In this document: positions 8,220 to 14,063 of the stretch, in pieces
How the letters are laid out: every line of letters begins with the position of its first letter
How positions within the stretch are numbered: the first letter of the stretch is position 1
NCBI GenBank assembly: GCA_964353455.1
Contig: CAYGWP010000312.1
Span: 1 to 14,063, forward strand
Reading direction: 5' to 3'
DNA length: 14,063 bases
From: CAYGWP01 sp964353455
GTDB lineage: Bacteria; Planctomycetota; Phycisphaerae; FEN-1346
Position numbers and translations under genes: made by a program
The notes under the pieces: model-generated
What the model was told of the DNA's origin: nothing
Databases searched by the model: none
What the model saw: only the letters and a program-made list of their open reading frames with translations

Positions 8220-9505
8220 AACGACGCGTGGTCATAACTGGAATGGGTTCGGTCACGCCCCTGGGCCTCTCAGTCGAGGAGACGTGGAGGAACCTGATTG
8301 CCGGCAAGAGCGGCATCCGGCCAATCTTCATCTTCGACGCCGAGACGTTCCCGACGACGTTTGCCGCGCAGGTCCCGGATTTCGACCTCGCGGGGTTCGT
8401 CCGCGACCCCTCGGCGTTTGCGAAAGCCGGCCGCAACGTCCGCTTCGCGATGGCCGCAGGTCGGATGGCACTTGAGGATGCGGGCCTCGCCGGCGGCGGC
8501 ATCGACCCGCTGCGGACCGGCATCTACATGGGCAGCGGCGAGGGCATCCTCGATTTCCTGACGCTCGTTGATTGCATCGCCAACGGCACGGGTCCCGACG
8601 GCAAGGTCAGCGCCCCCGGCTTCGTCGAACTCGGCTTCAAACGATACGACGGAATGCGGGAACTCGAGCAAGAGCCGAACATGCCGGCCAATCACCTTGC
8701 GGCCGAGTACGGCATCGCCGGGCCGACTTACTCGTGCCTGACGGCATGCGCCGCCAGCACGCAGGCCATCGGCGAGGCGATGGACCTCATCCGCACGGGC
8801 CGGTGCGACATGATGCTGGCCGGCGGCACGCACTCGATGATCCATCCGTTGGGCGTCACGGGCTTCAACCTCCTGACGGCCATCTCGACCGACCACAAGG
8901 ATCAGCCGTGGCGGGCCAGCCGCCCGTTCGACCGCGACCGCGCCGGGTTCGTCCTCGGCGAGGGTTCGACCATCATGGTGCTGGAGGAACTGGGGCATGC
9001 CCGGGCACGCGGGGCGAGGATCTGGGCCGAGATGACCGGCTTCGGTTCCTCGGCCGATGCCTACCGGATGACCGACATCCACCCGGAGGGCCGCGGCCCG
9101 GCCGTAGCCATGCGCCTCGCGCTGGCCGACGCAGGCATCGGCCCCGACCGGATCGATTACATCAGCGCACACGGCACCGGGACCACGGAGAACGACAAGG
9201 TCGAGACGCTGGCCGTGAAACTCGTCTTCGGCCCGCTGGCGCAGAAGGTGCCGATGTCGAGCGTAAAGAGCACCCTCGGACACCTGATCGCCGCCGCAGG
9301 GGCGACGGAACTCATGACGTGCGTCCTGGCCATCCGGGACCATGTCCTGCCACCAACGATGAACCTCGAGACGCCGGACCCGGAGTGCGACCTGGACTAC
9401 GTGCCGAACGCCGCCCGCAAGGCCGACGTCGAGGTGTGCCTGTCGAATTCCTTCGGGTTCGGCGGCCAGAACGACTCGCTGGTGGTCCGCCGCTTCGTGC
9501 CGTAG
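8216..9505 (+). CDS. Beta-ketoacyl-ACP synthase, FabF-like, with intact catalytic triad
   Basis: A 429-residue ketosynthase that would extend an acyl chain by decarboxylative condensation with malonyl-ACP. The N-terminus RRVVITGMGSVTPLG is canonical. The catalytic residues are all present: C178 in YSCLTACAAST, H319 in AHGTGTTEND, K351 and H356 in KSTLGHLIAAAG. The C-terminal NSFGFGGQNDSLV is typical of FabF. It is the active member of a tandem pair with the Cys-less homologue at 6805 and probably forms a heterodimer with it, like KS-alpha and KS-beta. The start at 8216 is forced by an upstream in-frame stop; expression seems to rely on coupling to a six-codon leader. The hydrolase gene follows after 35 bases. 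It could in principle be a housekeeping FabF, but the operon and degenerate partner argue for a special pathway. Confidence 0.93.
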   Translation: MKRRVVITGMGSVTPLGLSVEETWRNLIAGKSGIRPIFIFDAETFPTTFAAQVPDFDLAGFVRDPSAFAKAGRNVRFAMAAGRMALEDAGLAGGGIDPLRTGIYMGSGEGILDFLTLVDCIANGTGPDGKVSAPGFVELGFKRYDGMRELEQEPNMPANHLAAEYGIAGPTYSCLTACAASTQAIGEAMDLIRTGRCDMMLAGGTHSMIHPLGVTGFNLLTAISTDHKDQPWRASRPFDRDRAGFVLGEGSTIMVLEELGHARARGARIWAEMTGFGSSADAYRMTDIHPEGRGPAVAMRLALADAGIGPDRIDYISAHGTGTTENDKVETLAVKLVFGPLAQKVPMSSVKSTLGHLIAAAGATELMTCVLAIRDHVLPPTMNLETPDPECDLDYVPNAARKADVEVCLSNSFGFGGQNDSLVVRRFVP

Positions 9506-9540
9506 TCGGCGGGTGTGGGGATCCACGCGGAGGGCAACCG

Positions 9541-10614
9541 ATGGTTCCGGCTATACTTCGCGGCTCCTGCCTCGCCGAACAAGCCACCGTCATCATCGGC
9601 GATCCCGACGGGGCGGGCGCGAGTTTCTGGGTCATACTCGCCGTCGTCCTCGTCATCGCCGTAGTCATCGTGGCGATTTCGCTCCTGGCAAGGTACCTGC
9701 GCATTGCGATCAACCTCTTCCTGGACACGCCCCTGCCCGTCACGGCGAATCTGACGGACTACACGCCGCCCGAAGGCGAGATCGTCTCGTTCCCGAGCCT
9801 GGAGGGCCGGAGCCTGCGCGGCATGTTCATCGACCGCCCGCCGGGGCTGCCGGACCGCGGCACCATCATCTTCTGCCACGAGTTCGGCAGCGACATGATG
9901 AGCGCAGGCCGCTACGCACGGCCTCTCGTCGAGGACGGGTACACGGTCTTCACGTTCGACTTCCGGGGTCACGGCGGGAGTTTCACGCCGCCGCATTTCG
10001 AGCCGCGACACTGGCCGTCGAACCACGACGTAAACGACGTCTTGGCGGCCATTGCGTTCGTCGAGAGCCGTCGCGACACCAACAGCAGGGGCATGGGCAT
10101 CCTGGGCGTCAGCCGCGGCGCCAGCGCCGCCGTCGTCGCGGCGGCCATCAACCCGGCCGTTCGCTGCATGGTGGTGGACGGCGTCTTCTCAACCGATTTC
10201 TCCATCGACGAACTCATGAAACGCTGGGTCCAGATCTTTGTGCGAATCGATCCCGGCCGCGCCGACCGCACCTTCATGATGTACCGTGGTTTCCGGGCGC
10301 TGACGATGTTCTACGCGGAACTGAAGTGCCGCTGCCGCTTCCCGAGCACGCGCCGGGCACTGACCAAGCTCGACTCTGTCCCCGTCTTCTTCATCCAGGG
10401 TGAGCGCGACACCTACGTGCGGCCCGAGCAGGCCCGGGCACTCCATGACATGAAGCCCGGCCCCAAGGACATCTGGATCTGCCCGGGCGCCAAGCACAAC
10501 CAGTCGGTCGCAACCGACCCGAAGACGTACGCCGCAAAGATCACCGAGTTCTTCGGCCGCCACATGACCGAGGAGGCGCCCGCGTCCCCGGCGGGGCTGA
10601 TGAGCCGCCAATGA
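9541..10614 (+). CDS. Membrane-anchored alpha/beta hydrolase
   Basis: The 357-residue protein begins with about 27 residues of ordinary sequence, then a strongly hydrophobic helix (about 29-50, FWVILAVVLVIAVVIVAISL), followed by ARYLRIAIN, predicting a single membrane anchor near the N-terminus. The rest is an alpha/beta-hydrolase domain: FCHEFGSD as the oxyanion-loop region, FDFRGHGGS, the nucleophile elbow LGVSRGAS with S191, D290 in QGERDTYV, and H319 in GAKHNQSV. It resembles the serine aminopeptidase/lysophospholipase-like group. In this operon it could release the acyl chain from the carrier, act as an acyltransferase, or hydrolyse a membrane-lipid ester; the sequence does not decide. 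The ATG at 9541 follows GGAGGG at a six-base spacing. Its TGA overlaps the GH3 start (ATGA), indicating tight coupling. Confidence 0.88.
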   Translation: MVPAILRGSCLAEQATVIIGDPDGAGASFWVILAVVLVIAVVIVAISLLARYLRIAINLFLDTPLPVTANLTDYTPPEGEIVSFPSLEGRSLRGMFIDRPPGLPDRGTIIFCHEFGSDMMSAGRYARPLVEDGYTVFTFDFRGHGGSFTPPHFEPRHWPSNHDVNDVLAAIAFVESRRDTNSRGMGILGVSRGASAAVVAAAINPAVRCMVVDGVFSTDFSIDELMKRWVQIFVRIDPGRADRTFMMYRGFRALTMFYAELKCRCRFPSTRRALTKLDSVPVFFIQGERDTYVRPEQARALHDMKPGPKDIWICPGAKHNQSVATDPKTYAAKITEFFGRHMTEEAPASPAGLMSRQ

Positions 10615-12311
10615 AGACCCCGCTCCGCATCCGTCTCCGCCGCCTGCTTTTCGCGCCGCTGAGCGTCCAGGCGCATCACGAGTTGCGTGCGTGGCGGCGG
10701 GCCGTCGAGCGGACTCCCGAGACGCAGGCGCGCCTGCTCGCGGACATTCTTGAGGCGATGGCCGGCACCGCCTTCGCACGCGACTTTCATCTCGACGGCG
10801 TACGCACCATCGAGGACCTCCGCAAGGCCGTCCCGATCGCAGGCTACGAGCGCGCCGAGCCCTACGTCGAACGCCTAAAGGCCGGCGAGACCGACGCGCT
10901 CCTGCCGCGCGGCACGAAGATACATATGTTCGCCATGACCAGCGGCACAACGGGCGAACCGAAGTACGTCCCCGTCACCGACGCCGTCCTCAGGGCCTAC
11001 CGCAAAGGCTGGCAGGTCTGGGGCGTGCAGGCGCTCGACGATCACCTCGACGCCTTCGGGGCAAAGATCCTACAGGTCGCCAGCCGCATGGATGAGAAGA
11101 TGACCCCCGCCGGCATCCCCGCCGGGGCGATGTCGGGGTTCACGGCCCACGCGCAGCACCCGCTCGTCCGGCGGATGTACGTCATGCCGTCCGACGCCTC
11201 GACCGTAGCCGACGCCGCCACTAAGTACTACCTGGCCTGCCGCCTGGGCCTCCGCGACCGGCGGGTCATGCCGATCACCGCCAACCCCAGCACGCTCCTG
11301 GGCCTGGCGAAGGCCATGGATGCCCGCAAGGAGGAACTCCTGCGGGACCTCGCCGACGGAACGCTCTCGGCCGACTTGGCGCTAGATGCCGCGACTCGCG
11401 GCCGCATCGCCGCACGCCTCCGCCCGATGCCCGACCGGGCGCGGGAACTCAGGCGCGCGGCCAGCGCCGCCGGACGCCTCTACCCCAGGGACGCATGGGA
11501 ACTGCCGCTCATCGGCACCTGGAAAGGCGGCACGCTCAGCCTCTACCTCCGCGAGATGCACGAGTACTGGGGCGACGCACCGGTCCGCGACATCGGCCTC
11601 ATCGCGTCCGAGGGACGATTCTCTGTGCCGCTCCAGACCGCAGGCAGCGCCGGCGTCCTGGAGGTTACGGGCGTGTACTTTGAGTTCGTGCCGGAGGAGG
11701 AACACGGTTCGCCTCGCGCCACGGCCCTCTCGGCCCACGAGACGGAGGTGGGGCGGCGGTACTTCATCGTCTTGACCACGCCGGGCGGCCTCGTGCGGTA
11801 CGACATCGGCGACGTCGTGAAGGTCGTCGGTCGCACGGGGGCGGCGCCCGTCATCGAGTTCCTCAATAAGGGTGAACATATCTCGAATCTTACCGGCGAG
11901 AAGATCACCGAGTTCCAGGTCACAAGCGCCGTGAACGACGTCCTCGCCCGCCTGGGCCTGCCGGTCCGGAGTTACTGCCTCTCCCCTGCGTGGGGCGAGA
12001 TCCCCTCGTACAGCCTCCTCGTCGAGGAAGGGGACGTGCCGGCCGCGCGGGCCGCGGAACTGGCATCCGCGGTTGACTTTGCCCTGCGGGAGCGTAACAT
12101 CGAGTATGAGACGAAGCGTTCAAGCGGCCGCCTGCGGGCCGTCCGCGTCAAAACGATCCCGGCGGGCGCGTGGGGCGAATTCGACGCCCAGGCCATCGCC
12201 GCCCGCGGCGGACGCGTGGAACAGTACAAGCACAAGTTCCTCGTCAACGAGATCGATTTCGAGAAACGGTTTGATGTTCGCGCCGCCTACGCGCCGCCGA
12301 ACGAAGCATGA
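10611..12311 (+). CDS. GH3-family acyl-acid amido synthetase
   Basis: A 566-residue member of the GH3 family (ANL superfamily), proteins that adenylate a carboxylic acid with ATP and pass it to an amine, usually an amino acid. Length matches the family. Landmarks are the phosphate loop MTSGTTGEPK (T110-K118), ASEGR with E334, RYDIGDVV (Y397-D401), and KGEHISNLTGEKITEF, all in the expected order. The C-terminal lobe has WGEFDAQA and a lysine-rich QYKHKF segment. Plant GH3s conjugate hormones such as jasmonate and auxin; bacterial relatives are mostly uncharacterised. The overlap with the upstream hydrolase and the operon position suggest that the acid is a product of the local acyl-assembly genes, with amide formation as a late step; this is inference. 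No signal peptide is visible, so it is cytoplasmic. A 28-base palindromic repeat follows its stop. Confidence 0.9.
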   Translation: MKTPLRIRLRRLLFAPLSVQAHHELRAWRRAVERTPETQARLLADILEAMAGTAFARDFHLDGVRTIEDLRKAVPIAGYERAEPYVERLKAGETDALLPRGTKIHMFAMTSGTTGEPKYVPVTDAVLRAYRKGWQVWGVQALDDHLDAFGAKILQVASRMDEKMTPAGIPAGAMSGFTAHAQHPLVRRMYVMPSDASTVADAATKYYLACRLGLRDRRVMPITANPSTLLGLAKAMDARKEELLRDLADGTLSADLALDAATRGRIAARLRPMPDRARELRRAASAAGRLYPRDAWELPLIGTWKGGTLSLYLREMHEYWGDAPVRDIGLIASEGRFSVPLQTAGSAGVLEVTGVYFEFVPEEEHGSPRATALSAHETEVGRRYFIVLTTPGGLVRYDIGDVVKVVGRTGAAPVIEFLNKGEHISNLTGEKITEFQVTSAVNDVLARLGLPVRSYCLSPAWGEIPSYSLLVEEGDVPAARAAELASAVDFALRERNIEYETKRSSGRLRAVRVKTIPAGAWGEFDAQAIAARGGRVEQYKHKFLVNEIDFEKRFDVRAAYAPPNEA

Positions 12312-12316
12312 GATTT

Positions 12317-12344
12317 GCGCGGCGGGTCTCCCGACCCGCCGCGC
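12317..12344 (+). repeat. 28-base palindromic repeat, copy B, after the GH3 gene
   Basis: Perfect 11-base arms GCGCGGCGGGT and ACCCGCCGCGC enclose the loop CTCCCG, starting five bases after the GH3 stop codon. It lies in the 50-base gap before the DUF1638 gene and has a near-identical inverted copy at 1173-1200. No T-tract follows. It could stabilise the upstream mRNA or reduce read-through to the last genes. Confidence 0.75.
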
Positions 12345-12361
12345 ATCAAAGGCACCGCCCA

Positions 12362-13153
12362 ATGCGTGTGAAGGTCATCGCCTGCGAAGTCGTCGCCCGC
12401 GAACTCTACTGGTGCGCCGCCCGCGCCCGCCACGCCGCCGACATCACCGTCCTGCCCCAGGGGCTCCACGATAACAGCGAGACTTGCCGCGCGCGGCTCC
12501 AGCAGTTGATCGATGCCGCCGGCCCGGACCGGTACGACGCCGTCCTCCTCGGCTACGGCCTGTGCAATAACAGCCTGGCAGGCGTCCGCGCCGGGCCGAT
12601 CCCGATGGCCGTGCTGCGGGCCCACGATTGCATCACGCTCCTCTTGGGCTCGAAGGAGCGGTACGCAGCGCTTTTCGGCGAGTGCCCCGGGACATACTGG
12701 TTTTCGAGCGGCTGGCTGGAATGCCGCGAGAGGCGGGGCGAGCGGTTCGAGCCGCGACAGAACAGCGGACTCGGGCCGACGTACCGCGGGTCGGACTACT
12801 CGGCCCTCGTCGCCAAGTTCGGCGAGGATAATGCGAAATATCTCGCAGAGTTTATGAGCCACTGGGAGGAGCATTATACCCGCGGGGCGCTCATCCGGTT
12901 CGACTTCGACCGCCACCTGGGCCTCGAAGACAGGGTCCACGAAATCTGCCGCGAAAAGGGCTGGCAGTTCGCAGCCGTCCCCGGCGACCTCTCGCTGATC
13001 CAGAGCGGCCTCGACGGCGACTGGGACGACGCCCGGTTTCTCGTCCTCCAGTGCGGCCAGGCGGTCCGCCCGTGTTACAATGATGAGATACTGGCGGCCG
13101 ACCCGGCCGCGTGCGCGTGCGGCGGCTGCGCACAAGCGGAATCGCAACCATGA
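12362..13153 (+). CDS. DUF1638-family protein
   Basis: A 263-residue soluble protein recognised as DUF1638 from the run GYGLCNNSLAGV (G64 onward), AHDCITLLLGSKERY (H88, C90) and the nearby TYWFSSGWLE. The family is known from methanogens and other anaerobes, often near corrinoid methyltransferase genes, but I know of no settled function. Conserved Cys and His residues (C68, H88, C90) suggest metal or cofactor binding. The C-terminus holds a CACGGC cluster (C251, C253, C256) that could be an additional metal site. No membrane segment is visible. The ATG at 12362 gives the conserved KVIACE start; AAAGG about ten bases upstream is a modest ribosome site. Its stop overlaps the methyltransferase start in ATGA form, so those two are tightly coupled. 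Membership in the acyl-assembly operon is likely but is weakened by the hairpin upstream. Confidence 0.85.
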   Translation: MRVKVIACEVVARELYWCAARARHAADITVLPQGLHDNSETCRARLQQLIDAAGPDRYDAVLLGYGLCNNSLAGVRAGPIPMAVLRAHDCITLLLGSKERYAALFGECPGTYWFSSGWLECRERRGERFEPRQNSGLGPTYRGSDYSALVAKFGEDNAKYLAEFMSHWEEHYTRGALIRFDFDRHLGLEDRVHEICREKGWQFAAVPGDLSLIQSGLDGDWDDARFLVLQCGQAVRPCYNDEILAADPAACACGGCAQAESQP

Positions 13154-14063
13154 CGCAGTTGCTCGACATCGTCCGGCTGCTCGGACTCGCCAAGGCCATC
13201 CGGACCAAGCGCGGCATCGACAAGGCCCTGCGCCACGTCCGCGGCTACGCCGTCTGCTCGTGCCTGTGGGCGATGCTGGAGACGGGCACGCTCGACGAGG
13301 TCCTGTCTTCCACCTCGGTTCCGATGGAGCGTCTGCTCGGCGACGGCCGCCTCGACCGGCACGTCCTGGAGAGCATCCTGTCGTACCTGGACGGCATCGG
13401 CCTCGTGCGGGCCGAGGGCGGCCATGTTCGCGCAACCGCGAAACTCCGGCGCCTCATGGCCGAGCCGCGCGGGCTCTTCGAACTTACGTATGCCTACTCG
13501 CCGATATTTGCGAACCTCCGCGACCTCCTGACGGGCAAGGCCCGCTATCCGCGCGACGTCCAGCGCCTCGGCAAGTACGTCGGCCGCGGCTCCGGGCAAC
13601 TCTGCCGCGCCCTCCCCTACCCCGTCCTGGCCGACATGCTCCGGCGCCGCGGCGCGCGGAAGGTCCTCGACCTGGGCTGCGGAGACCTGGCGTTCCTGTT
13701 TTACCTCTGCGAGACCGTGCCGGAGGTCCGCGCCGTCGGCATCGACGTTGACGAGCCGACAGCGGCGTACGCGAAGGAAGTCCTGGCGGCGTCGCTGCTG
13801 GCCGGCCGCATCGAGGTCCGCTGCGCCGACATGTTCGACCTGGCCGCCCTCGCCCGCGACATGCCCGACGTGGACGCAATCACGGCCGTCGATACGTATC
13901 ACGAGTACCTTTCCGAGGGCGACGCGAAGGTCGTCGCGCTGCTGCGCTCGCTCCGCCGCTCGTTCCCGAAGGCGCTCCTCTGCGTGGGCGAGTTCTGCAA
14001 GCAGCCGCACGCCAAACTGCGGCGCCGCCCAACCGCGTTCCTCGAACATCACCTCTACCACGA
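13150..14063 (+). CDS. SAM-dependent class I methyltransferase (3' partial)
   Basis: The frame starts at the ATG overlapping the DUF1638 stop and runs open to the window end, giving 304 complete codons. The first 150 or so residues (MTQLLDIVRLLGLAKAIRTK onward) are helical, with a likely winged-helix-like segment (SSTSVPMERLLG, then LSYLDGIGLVRAEGG), as in O-methyltransferases with an N-terminal dimerisation domain. The catalytic domain begins with motif I, KVLDLGCGDLAFLFYL (D174-D179), followed by an acidic pair after strand 2 in GIDVDEP (D199, D201), which should bind the SAM ribose. Later motifs include EVRCADMFDL and AITAVDTYHEYL. The acceptor atom is unknown; in this setting a carboxyl, hydroxyl or carbon of the assembled acyl product is plausible. 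The C-terminus is missing, so the total length cannot be judged. Confidence 0.85.
   Translation, partial: MTQLLDIVRLLGLAKAIRTKRGIDKALRHVRGYAVCSCLWAMLETGTLDEVLSSTSVPMERLLGDGRLDRHVLESILSYLDGIGLVRAEGGHVRATAKLRRLMAEPRGLFELTYAYSPIFANLRDLLTGKARYPRDVQRLGKYVGRGSGQLCRALPYPVLADMLRRRGARKVLDLGCGDLAFLFYLCETVPEVRAVGIDVDEPTAAYAKEVLAASLLAGRIEVRCADMFDLAALARDMPDVDAITAVDTYHEYLSEGDAKVVALLRSLRRSFPKALLCVGEFCKQPHAKLRRRPTAFLEHHLYH

Noticed and set aside
8270..9526. Minus-strand open frame (about 418 codons) opposite the intact ketosynthase
   Set aside because: It is antisense to a protein with a full catalytic triad and its own translation shows no family resemblance.
8572..9540. Upstream extension of the hydrolase reading frame through the ketosynthase gene
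   Set aside because: The extra sequence is an Arg/Pro/Gly-rich out-of-frame reading of the ketosynthase. A good ribosome site and ATG at 9541 mark the real start.

Overview
The window is GC-rich and densely coding, and every supported gene is on the + strand. The source is most likely a member of the Planctomycetota or a close PVC-superphylum relative. The best evidence is a small basic protein (762-1133) of a type known from that group. An enlarged acyl carrier protein and paired dehydratase and ketosynthase genes of a planctomycete-like style support it. No tRNA, rRNA, CRISPR array, insertion sequence or integrase was seen.

Left part (1-4906). An incomplete single-pass membrane protein with a proline-rich linker and a possible SPOR-like C-terminal domain is followed four bases later by the small basic protein, which carries an Ala/Lys/Pro tail. 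A nested inverted repeat separates these from a class I/II PLP aminotransferase. Next is an 816-residue protein ending in a SEC-C zinc motif. These genes look like housekeeping or accessory genes unrelated to the right part. The 315-base gap after them (4907-5221) holds hairpins, a terminator-like stem-loop and a good sigma-70-like promoter.

Right part (5222 to the window end). This looks like one co-directional operon for a dedicated type II fatty-acid or polyketide-like assembly line. The order is dehydratase 1, long acyl carrier protein, dehydratase 2, ketosynthase-like protein without its catalytic Cys, intact ketosynthase, membrane-anchored alpha/beta hydrolase, GH3-family acyl-acid amido synthetase, DUF1638 protein and SAM methyltransferase (cut by the window end). 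Three junctions are very tight: 12 bases between dehydratase 2 and the first ketosynthase, and ATGA overlaps at hydrolase/GH3 and DUF1638/methyltransferase.

The main result is a recurring pattern of canonical and degenerate partners. The intact ketosynthase sits beside a KS-beta/chain-length-factor-like partner with Asp in place of both the nucleophilic Cys and the second catalytic His. The two dehydratases are tandem paralogues that keep the His/Glu pair, but the second has Pro where the oxyanion-hole Gly should be. A plausible model, which is inference, is that the KS pair and DH pair build an unsaturated acyl chain on the special ACP, the hydrolase releases or trims it, GH3 activates and amidates it, and the methyltransferase modifies it. 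No ketoreductase, enoyl reductase or malonyltransferase is visible, so those steps would come from central fatty-acid synthesis or from genes outside the window. Several intergenic palindromes and repeats lie inside this operon and may tune its expression.
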